From an uncultured Tateyamaria sp. (GTDB lineage Bacteria > Pseudomonadota > Alphaproteobacteria > Rhodobacterales > Rhodobacteraceae), in NCBI RefSeq assembly GCF_947496075.1, contig NZ_CANMBJ010000006.1:124001-188000 (forward strand): a DNA stretch of 64,000 bases, written 5' to 3'. Below are positions 44,796 to 54,188 of this stretch, in pieces. The notes below the pieces were generated by a model. That model saw only the letters and a program-made list of their open reading frames with translations. It did no database searches and was not told the origin of the DNA. The position numbers were made by a program, and so were the translations under genes. How positions within the stretch are numbered: position 1 is the first letter of the stretch; every line of letters begins with the position of its first letter.

Positions 44796-45446
44796 CTATC
44801 GCGTCAGAGATTGGGCAAGATAGGTGCCAATACGACGCGCTCCTGACGGGGAAGGGTGGATGCCGTCAAAGGCATAAAGCCGACGCTCCGACGGGTCCAT
44901 CACGTCCTCACTATCGACAAAGCGGAGGCCCGGGGTAGCGGCAGCCAACCGGGCAAGGCGGGCATCGTATTCTACCAGGTAGGGCCGGCAGCCCGTGAAC
45001 TGCCCGGACCTGGCACTGGCGTAGTACCCCATCCAGATCACCTGCGTCCCAGTTTGACGCAACTGGGCCAGAAAGGCGGGCACCTCGCCCGTCAGGTCGG
45101 GCGCGATCAACCCGTCCAGAACAGCATCACAGGCCTGACACCTGCAATCGCTCAGGAAATCATTGGCCCCACCATTGATCAGGATCACATCCCACGCACC
45201 GCTTCGAAACTGCGCACGCACATCGAACCCCGCAGCACGGCCCAAGGACGAGTCATTGGAAAACCGCGCGCCCGCCACGGCATCATTCTCGACCCGTGCA
45301 TCCAGCAGATCCCCCATGACGGACGGAATGTCCCGGCCAGTCCACTTGTGCCACGCCAAGATACTGTCGCCGATGGCCAGAACCCGCAACGGCTCCGCAG
45401 ATGCAGCACCGGCCAGCATCCAAAAAACAAGAACAAGCAATCGCAT
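44796..45446 (-). CDS. SGNH/GDSL hydrolase, exported
   Basis: 216 residues from ATG 45446; the upstream extension in frame is not conserved. Residues 1-17 form a signal peptide (A-G-A-A-S-A). The nucleophile motif G-D-S is at residues 26-28, N-G-G-A-N-D supplies the oxyanion Asn, and D-G-I-H-P-S the catalytic Asp-His pair. Enzymes of this family remove acyl groups from lipids or polysaccharides in the periplasm. Upstream of mtgA on the same strand, so a role in cell-envelope work is possible. C-R-C-Q-A-C is a local Cys cluster of unknown role. Confidence 0.9.
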   Translation of the reverse strand: MRLLVLVFWMLAGAASAEPLRVLAIGDSILAWHKWTGRDIPSVMGDLLDARVENDAVAGARFSNDSSLGRAAGFDVRAQFRSGAWDVILINGGANDFLSDCRCQACDAVLDGLIAPDLTGEVPAFLAQLRQTGTQVIWMGYYASARSGQFTGCRPYLVEYDARLARLAAATPGLRFVDSEDVMDPSERRLYAFDGIHPSPSGARRIGTYLAQSLTR

Positions 45447-45611
45447 AGGTGTAAGATATGGCAGGCGCGTGCGAAGACCAGACCGCAACACTCTGTTCAC
45501 CAATTCATCAAAAATTAAACTTAATTACAAAGTGTTAATCACTAAGACGCGTTAACGATGTCTGCTATTTTTGCCGTGGTGGAGGCGTTCAAACCCGCAC
45601 GGAGTTAGGAG

Positions 45612-45845
45612 ATGATCGAACCAACAACCGGGGTCCAACCGGGGACCATTGCGCACCAATACCGCGTGCTCAACGCAGCCGACGCAGCACGTGTCTGGGT
45701 GTTGAAATGGTCTGGTGATGCGAACCACGTCATCGCAAACAAGCTGGGGACAATGCCCACGCGTGTCGCGGACATCCTTGCGGAAAACACGCATTTGGGC
45801 AGCAAGGAACAGGCGACCAGGATGGTCGCCCGCTCCGAAAGCTGA
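45612..45845 (+). CDS. Small conserved-looking protein with possible HTH, function unknown
   Basis: 77 residues from ATG 45612, with GGAG at a good distance. The middle (D-A-N-H-V-I-A-N-K-L-G-T-M-P-T-R-V-A-D-I) could fold as a helix-turn-helix, in which the T-M-P-T turn precedes the recognition helix. No family is recognised. It ends one base before the convergent gltB stop. The 165-bp gap before it is A+T-rich and contains several TTAA tetramers; its promoter should lie there. Confidence 0.6.
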   Translation: MIEPTTGVQPGTIAHQYRVLNAADAARVWVLKWSGDANHVIANKLGTMPTRVADILAENTHLGSKEQATRMVARSES

Positions 45846-48800
45846 CTATTCCGCCGGAATGGCCGCGGTTTCTTCGCTGATCGGATGCGCAAGCTTGTTC
45901 AGCATCTCTTTCGGACAAATCTGAAGGAAATTGTGTTGCTCGACATCCCAGTGCTGAAGGAGGGTGGCCGCCTTGGCACTCCCCGTCTCTTCCAGATGGC
46001 GCTCCAGCAAACCTTCCAGCTGCGCCTTCCAATGGTCCACGGTCACGGGGCAGGTCACTAGCGTTTCCATGTTCATAAGCGCTTGGGCTTTGCCTTCCGG
46101 ATCATAAAGATAGGCCATGCCGCCGGTCATGCCCGCGCCAAAGTTGGCCCCGATCTCACCCAGAATGACGGCCACACCGCCAGTCATGTATTCACACCCG
46201 TTCGATCCACAGCCCTCGATCACCACCTTCGCGCCCGAGTTGCGCACGGCAAACCGTTCGCCCGCGCGACCTGCGGCAAACAGGTAGCCGTCGGTTGCAC
46301 CGTACAGCACTGTGTTGCCAATGATCGTATTGTCGGCGGCGACAATGGGGGATGCCATGGGCGGACGCACCACGATGGTGCCGCCCGACAGACCCTTGCC
46401 CACATAGTCATTTGCATCGCCTGACACTTCCAGCTTCAGTCCCGGCGCGGCAAAGGCGCCCAAGGACTGACCCGCCGACCCGTTCAGTTTCACGGTCAGA
46501 TGGTCGGGTTGCAGCGTATTGCGCATCCCGAACTTGCGCACGATGTGGCTGCTGGTGCGGGTGCCCACGGTCCGGTGCGTATTCTGCACCGCATATTGCA
46601 GCTGCATCTTCTCACCATCCTCAAGGAACCGCGCCGCATCGCGCACAATCTGCGCGTCCAGCGTATCCGGCACCGCATTGCGGTCCTTGTCGCGGTTGTA
46701 AACGATGTCCGCCGCCCCATCGACCGAGATCAGCATGGGGTTCAGGTCCAGATCATCCAGATGGGCCGATCCGCGCGACACCTGTGCCAGAAGGTCCGCC
46801 CGGCCAATCACCTCATCCAGCGACCGCGCACCAATCTCGGCCAGCAGCTCGCGCACTTCCTGCGCATAGAAAGTGATCAGGTTCACGACCTTGTCCGCAT
46901 TGCCGGTGAATTTCTCACGCAGGGATTCATCCTGCGTGCAAACACCAACAGGGCAGGTGTTCGACTGGCACTGACGCACCATGATGCAGCCCATGGCGAT
47001 CAGGGCCGCGGTGCCGATGCCATACTCCTCGGCCCCCAACATCGCTGCCATGACAATGTCACGGCCTGTACGCAGACCACCATCGGTCCGCAGGGTGATC
47101 CGGTCGCGCAGGTTGTTCATCGCAAGTACTTGGTGGGCTTCGGTCAGGCCCATTTCCCAAGGCAGACCGGCATATTTGATCGAGGTCGCAGGCGATGCGC
47201 CCGTGCCACCATTGTGACCGGAAATCAGGATCACGTCGGCTTTCGCCTTCGCCACACCGGCGGCAATCGTGCCCACGCCCGAAGACGCCACCAGCTTCAC
47301 CGTCACCTTGCAGCGCGGGTTGATCTGCTTGAGGTCATAGATCAGCTGCGCCAGATCTTCGATCGAATAGATGTCGTGGTGCGGCGGGGGTGAAATCAGG
47401 GTCACGCCCTTGGTCGAGTGCCGCAGCCGCGCGATCAGATCAGTGACCTTCATGCCGGGCAACTGCCCGCCTTCACCGGGCTTGGCGCCCTGCGCCACCT
47501 TGATCTCCAGTTCTTCGCACTGGTTCAGGTACTCGGCGGTCACGCCAAAGCGGCCAGACGCCACCTGCTTGATCTTGGCGCTGGGGTTGTCGCCATTTGG
47601 CTCGGGGTGGAAGTGGGCCGGATCCTCACCGCCCTCACCACTATCCGACTTCGCGCCAATCCGGTTCATCGCCACGTTCAGGGTCTTGTGCGCCTCCGGG
47701 CTCAGCGCGCCCAAGCTCATCCCAGGCGTGACAAAGCGTTTGCGGATCGAGGTGATGCTTTCCACCTCTTCCAGCGGCACTGGCTTGCCCAGCGGTTTGA
47801 TGTCCATCAGGTCGCGCAGATGGATCGGTGGGTTCGACCGCATCTTGGCCGAATACTGTTGCCACATCTGGTAGGACGCCCGGTTGCAGGCCATCTGCAT
47901 CATGTGCATCGACGTGGCTTCCCACGCGTGGGTCTCACCCGACTGCCGCGCCTTGTAGAAACCGCCAATGGGCAGCACGTTGGTGCCGGTCCAGCCCTGC
48001 GCGTGGACCTCTTCCACTTTGGACTGGATGCCGGTCACACCGATGCCCGAGATGCGGCTCGTCATGCCGGGGAAGAACTCGGCACACATGGCACGGGACA
48101 GGCCCACGGCCTCAAAATTCAGGCCCCCACGGTAGGACGACACGACGCTGATCCCCATCTTCGCCATGATCTTGAGCAGCCCCTGATCAATGGCATTGCG
48201 ATACCGCGCCACAGCCTCGGTCAGGGTGCCATCCAGCAGGTTCCGGTCAATGCGGTCGGCCAGTGAATCCTCGGCCAGATAAGCGTTCACGACGGTTGCA
48301 CCACAACCAATCAGCACGGCAAAGTAATGTGGGTCGATGCATTCAGCACTCCGCACATTGAGCGAACAGAAGGTCCGCAAGCCTTGCCGCGTCAGATGCG
48401 AATGCACGGCAGACGTCGCCAGGATCATCGGCATCGCCACCTTGTCGGCATCCGAATGCTGATCGGTCAGCACGATATGCCCGGCACCAGACCGCACAGC
48501 GTCCTCGGCTTCGGCCCGGATACGGGTCAACCCCGCGCTCAGGGCGCCTTGTCCGGGCTCAAATGTACAGTCAATCTCGACCAGATCGGCATTCAGCTGC
48601 GTAATCAGCTCATCCCACTGCGCATTTCCCACGAACGGGCTGTCTAGCGTGATGATTTCGGTCTGCGCACTGCTTTCATCCAGCACGTTCTTGAGGTTCC
48701 CGAACCGCGTCTTCAGGCTCATCACCCGATACTCGCGTAAACTATCAATCGGTGGGTTTGTCACCTGAGAGAAGTTCTGCCGGAAGAAATGCGACAGCGG

Positions 48801-50375
48801 GCGGTACTTCTTGGACAACACGGCCGACGGCGTATCATCCCCCATAGACGCCAACGCCTCTTTCCCATCCTCGGCCATGGGGGCAAGGATGCTTTCCAAC
48901 TCTTCAATCGAATAGCCAGCCGCAATCTGACGGCGGCGCAACGCCTCACCCTCAAACAACGCCCTCTCGGTCACACCGGACAGCGCGGATTCAAGATCGG
49001 TGATCTTGCCCACCCACTCACCAAAGGGCTGCGAGGCCGCCAGCTGGTCCTTGATCTCGGTGTCGTGGAACAGCTTGCCCTCGACCATATCAATGGCCAG
49101 CAACTGGCCCGGGCCCAGCGCACCCTTCTCAACCACACCAGCCTCTTCCAACGGCACCATCCCGGTCTCGGACCCGGCAATGACCATCCCGTCATTGGTC
49201 ACGACATAGCGCATGGGGCGCAACCCGTTCCGGTCCAGCCCGGCACAGACCCAACGGCCATCGGTCATCGCCAAGGCGGCCGGGCCGTCCCACGGCTCCA
49301 TCACCGAGTTGCAGTAGGAATACATGTCGCGCCACGCCTGCGGCAACTCGACGGCCTGTTTCGACCACGATTCAGGCACCAGCATGGTCTTGGCCATCGG
49401 CGCATTGCGGCCCGCACGCACCAGCATCTCGAAAACGGCATCCAACGCGGCCGAGTCACTCGACCCGCTGGCCACGATGGGCTTGATGTCTTCGGCCATC
49501 TCGCCAAAGGCACCCGAAGCCATGCGGATCTCGTGAGATTTCATCCAGTTCAGGTTGCCCTTCAGGGTGTTGATCTCACCATTGTGGGCCAACATGCGGA
49601 ACGGCTGCGCCAGCCACCACTGCGGGAAGGTGTTGGTGGAATAGCGCTGGTGATAAATGGCAAAGGCGCTCTCGAACCGCTCGTCCATCAGGTCGGGATA
49701 GAACTCGGCCACCTGCTCGGCCAGCATCATGCCCTTGTAGATGATCGACCGGCACGACATCGACGCAATGTACAATTCAGGCACCTGCGCAGCGGCAGCG
49801 GCCTTCTCGATCCGACGACGAATGACGTAAAGCTCGCGCTCGAACGTCTCTTCGTCCACACCCTTGGAATTCGAGATCAGAATTTGCTCGATCTCCGGGC
49901 GGGTCGCGTTCGCCTTCTCACCCAGGCATGAGATATCGACCGGCACATGGCGCCAGCCGTAAATGTAGTAGCCCATGCGCAGCACTTCGGTTTCCACGAT
50001 GGTCCGGCAGGTTTCCTGCGCGCCAAAGTCAGTGCGGGGCAGAAACACCTGACCCACGGCCACCATTTGATCGCGATTGGGGGTGTGGCCCGTACGCTCG
50101 ATCTGGTCGTAAAAGAACGCCTCGGGGATCTGCACGTGAATGCCCGCGCCGTCGCCGGTCTTGCCATCGGCATCCACAGCGCCACGGTGCCAAATGGCTT
50201 TCAGCGCCTTGATCCCGTTTTCAACAACAGCCCGGCTTTTGGTGCCATCCACGGACACAACCAGACCCACACCGCAAGACGAATGCTCCTCGGCCTCGGA
50301 ATACAGACCATTCTCGGCCATAAACATGCGCTTGGCTTCTTCGCGGCGAACCCAGTCAGCATCATATTTGGTCAT
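45846..50375 (-). CDS. gltB: Glutamate synthase (NADPH) large subunit
   Basis: 1509 residues from ATG 50375; an upstream in-frame ATG at 50426 falls in the preceding gene. GltB makes glutamate from 2-oxoglutarate and glutamine-derived ammonia. The mature enzyme begins at Cys34 (C-G-V-G-L-V-V), the nucleophile of the N-terminal glutaminase domain, after a 33-residue propeptide. The FMN/synthase region has P-G-E-G-G-Q-L-P-G and S-G-H-N-G-G-T-G-A-S-P; the 3Fe-4S cysteines are in M-V-R-Q-C-Q-S-N-T-C-P-V-G-V-C. A beta-helix GXGXG domain closes the protein. The small subunit gene gltD is 1.3 kb upstream on the same strand, with two genes between. Confidence 0.97.
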   Translation of the reverse strand: MTKYDADWVRREEAKRMFMAENGLYSEAEEHSSCGVGLVVSVDGTKSRAVVENGIKALKAIWHRGAVDADGKTGDGAGIHVQIPEAFFYDQIERTGHTPNRDQMVAVGQVFLPRTDFGAQETCRTIVETEVLRMGYYIYGWRHVPVDISCLGEKANATRPEIEQILISNSKGVDEETFERELYVIRRRIEKAAAAAQVPELYIASMSCRSIIYKGMMLAEQVAEFYPDLMDERFESAFAIYHQRYSTNTFPQWWLAQPFRMLAHNGEINTLKGNLNWMKSHEIRMASGAFGEMAEDIKPIVASGSSDSAALDAVFEMLVRAGRNAPMAKTMLVPESWSKQAVELPQAWRDMYSYCNSVMEPWDGPAALAMTDGRWVCAGLDRNGLRPMRYVVTNDGMVIAGSETGMVPLEEAGVVEKGALGPGQLLAIDMVEGKLFHDTEIKDQLAASQPFGEWVGKITDLESALSGVTERALFEGEALRRRQIAAGYSIEELESILAPMAEDGKEALASMGDDTPSAVLSKKYRPLSHFFRQNFSQVTNPPIDSLREYRVMSLKTRFGNLKNVLDESSAQTEIITLDSPFVGNAQWDELITQLNADLVEIDCTFEPGQGALSAGLTRIRAEAEDAVRSGAGHIVLTDQHSDADKVAMPMILATSAVHSHLTRQGLRTFCSLNVRSAECIDPHYFAVLIGCGATVVNAYLAEDSLADRIDRNLLDGTLTEAVARYRNAIDQGLLKIMAKMGISVVSSYRGGLNFEAVGLSRAMCAEFFPGMTSRISGIGVTGIQSKVEEVHAQGWTGTNVLPIGGFYKARQSGETHAWEATSMHMMQMACNRASYQMWQQYSAKMRSNPPIHLRDLMDIKPLGKPVPLEEVESITSIRKRFVTPGMSLGALSPEAHKTLNVAMNRIGAKSDSGEGGEDPAHFHPEPNGDNPSAKIKQVASGRFGVTAEYLNQCEELEIKVAQGAKPGEGGQLPGMKVTDLIARLRHSTKGVTLISPPPHHDIYSIEDLAQLIYDLKQINPRCKVTVKLVASSGVGTIAAGVAKAKADVILISGHNGGTGASPATSIKYAGLPWEMGLTEAHQVLAMNNLRDRITLRTDGGLRTGRDIVMAAMLGAEEYGIGTAALIAMGCIMVRQCQSNTCPVGVCTQDESLREKFTGNADKVVNLITFYAQEVRELLAEIGARSLDEVIGRADLLAQVSRGSAHLDDLDLNPMLISVDGAADIVYNRDKDRNAVPDTLDAQIVRDAARFLEDGEKMQLQYAVQNTHRTVGTRTSSHIVRKFGMRNTLQPDHLTVKLNGSAGQSLGAFAAPGLKLEVSGDANDYVGKGLSGGTIVVRPPMASPIVAADNTIIGNTVLYGATDGYLFAAGRAGERFAVRNSGAKVVIEGCGSNGCEYMTGGVAVILGEIGANFGAGMTGGMAYLYDPEGKAQALMNMETLVTCPVTVDHWKAQLEGLLERHLEETGSAKAATLLQHWDVEQHNFLQICPKEMLNKLAHPISEETAAIPAE

Positions 50376-51085
50376 TGGTCGGTTCCTTTCTTCGGGCTTG
50401 CGTAACGCGCCAGCGTCGGCTCGCACTCATATAGCGGCGTTTTGGTGAAGAACCCGGGCTCGCCGGGATACACAAAATCAATCGGTGAATTGTCCCAAGA
50501 GATGGGCTCGTCAGTGTCGGTCCGCGTGTAGTTGCCACTGATGAAACGGCGCAAACGCGGGATGATGTATTCGTTGCCTTCAAGTTCAAAGACGGTGCCG
50601 TCGGCCAACTCGCTGCGCATGGAAAACTGCGTTTTTAAAAGCGTTTCGCCATCAATCACAACCTCACCCGGCAGAATGCGGTCGAAGCCGACATAGCGGT
50701 TCAGCCCGTCCGGTCCCTGCTGCTGAAAATCAAGGCTATCGACGCCTGTCTCCAGCAATTCGGTCATGTTGGCCGGATCGGCGGGCGGCTCAACCAGGAC
50801 GAACCGGCGCATCGGAAACATCTCATAGCTTTCGACCCACTGGGTTTCATAGTCTATCTTGCCCAGATTGCTTGGCCCATCCACGTCAAAGGTGATGCCC
50901 CATTGTTCACCCTGGGCATCCGCCTCGCAGGTATACAGATGCGTCACCTCGCACCCACGGCTCTGGATCGTCAAAACCTCGGTACATCCCGCAGGCGGAT
51001 AGAACCGCGATCCATCCTGCTGTGCCAAGGCCGGAACGGCACTGGCAATCGCCAAGGCAACGCTGATGCTTGCACACAGTTTCAT
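50372..51085 (-). CDS. Exported protein of unknown function between gltB and gltD
   Basis: 237 residues. A signal peptide ends P-A-L-A before Q-Q-D (residue 21). The mature part is rich in beta strands and acidic, with Cys in P-A-G-C-T, R-G-C-E and L-Y-T-C-E-A and L-Y-E-C-E-P, which could form disulfides in the periplasm. I do not recognise the family. The gene overlaps gltB (ATGA) and the GFA gene (ATGA), so it is cotranslated with glutamate synthase, but its periplasmic location argues against a direct part in that enzyme. Confidence 0.8.
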   Translation of the reverse strand: MKLCASISVALAIASAVPALAQQDGSRFYPPAGCTEVLTIQSRGCEVTHLYTCEADAQGEQWGITFDVDGPSNLGKIDYETQWVESYEMFPMRRFVLVEPPADPANMTELLETGVDSLDFQQQGPDGLNRYVGFDRILPGEVVIDGETLLKTQFSMRSELADGTVFELEGNEYIIPRLRRFISGNYTRTDTDEPISWDNSPIDFVYPGEPGFFTKTPLYECEPTLARYASPKKGTDQ

Positions 51086-51534
51086 GATGCACCCACGTCC
51101 GGGTTGATGGCGACAACATCGTTGCGCGTCAGCCGCTTTTGACCATTGTCCTCCAGACGCAGACCGGCTGGCATATGATCAACAAAGATCTCGTGGCTCA
51201 GCGTGAACTCGTCCGGGTCGTCAAAGATGCCAAGCGGCAGATCGGTACCACCAAACCATTTGCCCGGCTTCGTTTGACGGAAATACAGGTTGGTCCCGCA
51301 CTCCCGGCACCAGGCCCGTTCGGCCCAATCACTGGTGGCACGGGTCGCAATGTGTTCGGATCCAGTCCAGGTCAGATCATCGGTCTTCACGCTGACCTCA
51401 AACAACGCCGATCCGGTCCAGCGGCGGCAGGACGGGCAATGGCAGATGCTAAAAGTGGTCGGCACATTGCGCGCAGCAAAGCGGACCGCCCCACACAGGC
51501 AGCCTCCGGTCGCTTTGTCCAACATGTCGTTCAT
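51082..51534 (-). CDS. GFA-family (Mss4-like zinc fold) protein
   Basis: 150 residues, one GFA domain. Zinc-binding pairs are G-C-L-C-G-A-V-R-F, C-H-C-P-S-C-R-R, and C-R-E-C-G-T-N-L. The family includes proteins once called glutathione-dependent formaldehyde-activating enzymes; most, like this one, have no proven reaction. Its stop overlaps the next gene (ATGA). 195 bp separate it from gltD, filled by the repeat cluster described next. Confidence 0.9.
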   Translation of the reverse strand: MNDMLDKATGGCLCGAVRFAARNVPTTFSICHCPSCRRWTGSALFEVSVKTDDLTWTGSEHIATRATSDWAERAWCRECGTNLYFRQTKPGKWFGGTDLPLGIFDDPDEFTLSHEIFVDHMPAGLRLEDNGQKRLTRNDVVAINPDVGAS

Positions 51535-51621
51535 CTTCAGACGTCCTTAACCTTCTGGGTCATTCGGGTCAGCGATGCTGTCCTGTTGCCTTCATCTTTC
51601 GTTCAGGTTTCGGCCCCATCC

Positions 51622-51731
51622 CAAACTTCGCGGTTTGAGCCGACAAATGTGCAGTTTTCCAAAATCGCTGGAAAACGGCGTGTTTTCAGGGATACCAAAC
51701 TTCGCAGTTTCGATCCGAAACTACGCGATTT
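51622..51731. repeat. Three near-identical palindromic 15-mers and a hairpin between gltD and GFA gene
   Basis: CAAACTTCGCGGTTT (51622-51636), CAAACTTCGCAGTTT (51696-51710) and GAAACTACGCGATTT (51717-51731) are variants of one imperfect palindrome. Between the first two, GTTTTCCA (51654-51661) pairs with TGGAAAAC (51669-51676). The third copy overlaps the gltD stop. The cluster could be a protein-binding array, a processed RNA or a mobile palindromic repeat. Confidence 0.6.
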
Positions 51732-53172
51732 ACTCTGCCGCGATCACCTCGGTTGCCGCGTTGAACTGTTCAAGGATCGCGTCGGCACAGTCCCGACCAT
51801 CCCGGATCGCCCACACCACCAGCGAAGCACCCCGCACGATATCACCCACGGCATAGACACCGTCGACGGCGGTTTTGCCTGTGGTGAATTGCGCCTTGAT
51901 CGTGCCCCAGCGGGTGATGTCCAAACCGTCCGTGTTCCAAAGCGTTGGCAGGTCCTCAGGCTCAAAGCCCAGCGCCTTGATGACAATATCTGCCTCTTCG
52001 ACATAGTCGGCACCTTCGATCAACTCGGGCGCTTGGCGACCCGTGGCATCAGGGGCACCCAGACGCATCTTTTGCACCATGACTCCGGCCACCTTTTCCC
52101 CGTCGGTGGTAAAGCCCTTGGGCGCGCTCAACCATTCGAAAACGACGCCTTCTTCTTCGGCGTTCTGCACTTCGCGTTGCGAGCCGGGCATGTTCGCGCG
52201 GTCGCGACGATACAGGCATTTCACGCTCGTTGCACCCTGCCGGATCGACGTCCGCACACAGTCCATTGCAGTGTCGCCACCACCAATGACAACCACCCGC
52301 TTGCCTTCGGCATTCAGGCGACCATTGTCAAAGTCGGCTACATCATCGCCAAAGCTCTTGCGGTTCGATGCAGTCAGGAAATCAATCGCCTTCTCGATAC
52401 CGGCTGATTCACCGTTAGGCATTGAAAGATCACGGCTTTTGTACACACCTGTGGCGATGATGACGGCGTCATGTTCTGCACGGATGTCATCGAAAGCGAT
52501 GTCTTCGCCCACGTTGCAATTCAGTTTGAAGGTCACGCCACCCAGCTCAAGCTGCTCGTTGCGGCGCATGACCACGTCCTTCTCCAACTTGAAGCCGGGG
52601 ATGCCATAGGTCAGCAAACCGCCAGCGCGATCATAGCGGTCATAGACGGTGACTTGCACACCGGCGCGGCGCAGCACGTCCGCTGCGGCCAACCCGCCGG
52701 GACCCGCCCCGATGATGCCAACAGATTCGGCCCGTTCCGTGCTCGGCTTGATGGGCAGAACCCAGCCTTCTTCCCAGGCGGTATCCGTGATGTATTTCTC
52801 AACCGACCCAATGGTGACGGTGCCGTGGCCGGACTGTTCAATCACGCAATTGCCTTCGCACAGACGGTCCTGCGGGCAGATGCGGCCACAGATCTCCGGG
52901 AAGGTATTGGTCGCCTGGCTCACCTCATAGGCTTCACGCAAGCGCCCCTCGGCGGTCAGCTTCAGCCAGTCAGGGATATTGTTGTGCAACGGACAATGCG
53001 ACTGGCAATAGGGCACCCCACATTGCGAACAGCGCGATGCCTGCTCCTTCGCCTTCGCATCTGCATACTCGGCATAAATTTCCCGAAAATCCTCACGACG
53101 CACCTCAGCCCCACGCTTCTCAGGCATGTCCCGTTCGATCTTCACGAATTTCAGCATCGGTTGTTCAGCCAA
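51730..53172 (-). CDS. gltD: Glutamate synthase (NADPH) small subunit
   Basis: 480 residues. It passes electrons from NADPH through FAD to GltB. The N-terminal cluster domain has C-S-Q-C-G-V-P-Y-C-Q-S-H-C-P and C-G-R-I-C-P-Q-D-R-L-C-E-G-N-C. The FAD site is G-I-I-G-A-G-P-G-G-L-A-A-A near residue 150, and the NADPH site V-V-I-G-G-G-D-T-A-M-D-C near 280. GDIVRG-type ending V-G-D-I-V-R-G-A-S-L-V-V-W is normal. First gene of the glt run, with a promoter candidate and palindrome just upstream. Confidence 0.97.
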   Translation of the reverse strand: MAEQPMLKFVKIERDMPEKRGAEVRREDFREIYAEYADAKAKEQASRCSQCGVPYCQSHCPLHNNIPDWLKLTAEGRLREAYEVSQATNTFPEICGRICPQDRLCEGNCVIEQSGHGTVTIGSVEKYITDTAWEEGWVLPIKPSTERAESVGIIGAGPGGLAAADVLRRAGVQVTVYDRYDRAGGLLTYGIPGFKLEKDVVMRRNEQLELGGVTFKLNCNVGEDIAFDDIRAEHDAVIIATGVYKSRDLSMPNGESAGIEKAIDFLTASNRKSFGDDVADFDNGRLNAEGKRVVVIGGGDTAMDCVRTSIRQGATSVKCLYRRDRANMPGSQREVQNAEEEGVVFEWLSAPKGFTTDGEKVAGVMVQKMRLGAPDATGRQAPELIEGADYVEEADIVIKALGFEPEDLPTLWNTDGLDITRWGTIKAQFTTGKTAVDGVYAVGDIVRGASLVVWAIRDGRDCADAILEQFNAATEVIAAE

Positions 53173-53205
53173 GACATATCCTCCAACAAGCGGTCTGCGC
53201 CGTTT

Positions 53206-53247
53206 ATGATATAGCGAAGAGAATTAAAAGTCAGTATTGCTGACTTT
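53206..53247 (-). promoter_or_regulatory. gltD promoter overlapped by an 8-bp perfect palindrome
   Basis: Reading the minus strand, CTGACT (53234-53229) and TATCAT (53211-53206) are 17 bp apart and resemble -35 and -10 boxes; the -10 lies 33 bp before the ATG. AAAGTCAG/CTGACTTT with a 5-base spacer (53227-53247) covers the -35 box, so a bound regulator would block the polymerase. The regulator is not identified. Confidence 0.55.
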
Positions 53248-53384
53248 ATTTCAGATTTCTCGTGAAATCGCGGCGTCAGTTTGGGAGATTTGACGCAATA
53301 TATATCCGTGCCGGACCTATATTCCTGCTTTACGTTCAGAATCAAAGGCTTGTAACGTCACTGTATCACAGGACCAGGCGCAAG

Positions 53385-54188
53385 ATGACTCTTTTTCAAC
53401 TTCTGATGGTGGCCATCATTCAAGGCATCACCGAATTCTTGCCGGTGTCATCGTCTGGACACCTGATCTTGTTGCCAACGCTGACCGGAACACCAGATCA
53501 GGGACTCGCCATCGATGTTGCAGTGCATGTCGGCACGTTGCTCGCGGTTATCCTGTACTTCTGGTCCGATGTACGAACCGCTGCACATGGTTTGACACGG
53601 CTCGCACAGCGCAAGGTCGACACCCAGGGCGCATTCCTGGCCCTGTGCCTGATCACGGCAACGATTCCAGCACTGGTAGTTGGCCTTGCCATCAAAGTGA
53701 CCGGGTTGGACGAAGCCATGCGCAACGCAGCGGTGATCGGATGGACCATGCTGATCTTTGGTCTTGTCCTTTACTGGGCCGACAAACGCGGCCCGACCGA
53801 TCGCACAGCAGAACGATGGACCATCAAGCACGCGGGCTTGATGGGCCTTGCACAATGCCTGGCGCTGATCCCCGGCACGTCCCGGTCGGGGATCACCATC
53901 ACCGCCGCACGCGCCCTTGGATACGAGCGAGAAGGGGCAGCCAAACTGTCCATGCTCATGTCGATCCCTGTTATCATCGCGTCAGGTGCGGTGTTGAGTA
54001 TTGATGTCGTCAGCGATGCAAATTGGGCCGTGATGCGCGACGCGACTATCGCAGCCGCGTTTGCCTTTGTCGCAGCCCTCGCAGCCCTCGTTCTGATGAT
54101 GCGGTTGCTGCGCAGTGTCAGCTTCACACCGTATGTGATCTACCGCGTCATCCTGGGAATTGGGTTGTTGATCTGGGCCTACAGTTAG
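53385..54188 (+). CDS. uppP: Undecaprenyl-diphosphatase
   Basis: 267 residues from ATG 53385 (M-T-L-F-Q-L-L-M-V); the frame is open upstream without similarity. It removes a phosphate from undecaprenyl diphosphate to recycle the lipid carrier for wall and glycan synthesis. [14 protein letters not shown] and [10 protein letters not shown] are the two catalytic motifs. About eight membrane segments. Converges on the NDUFA9-like gene, sharing four bases; divergent from gltD. A link to the polysaccharide locus 16 kb away is functional only. Confidence 0.96.
   Translation: MTLFQLLMVAIIQGITEFLPVSSSGHLILLPTLTGTPDQGLAIDVAVHVGTLLAVILYFWSDVRTAAHGLTRLAQRKVDTQGAFLALCLITATIPALVVGLAIKVTGLDEAMRNAAVIGWTMLIFGLVLYWADKRGPTDRTAERWTIKHAGLMGLAQCLALIPGTSRSGITITAARALGYEREGAAKLSMLMSIPVIIASGAVLSIDVVSDANWAVMRDATIAAAFAFVAALAALVLMMRLLRSVSFTPYVIYRVILGIGLLIWAYS

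Noticed and set aside
45447..45611. TTAA tetramers resembling a CtrA box
   Set aside because: The spacings (2, 10 and 13 bases) do not match TTAA-N7-TTAA; probably just A+T-rich promoter DNA.
46500..49931. Several plus-strand open frames of 280-380 codons
   Set aside because: All antisense to gltB, which is unequivocal over its whole length.
53280..53384. TTGACG at about 53290 as uppP -35 box
   Set aside because: The nearest -10-like TATATT is 22 bp away, outside the usual spacing.
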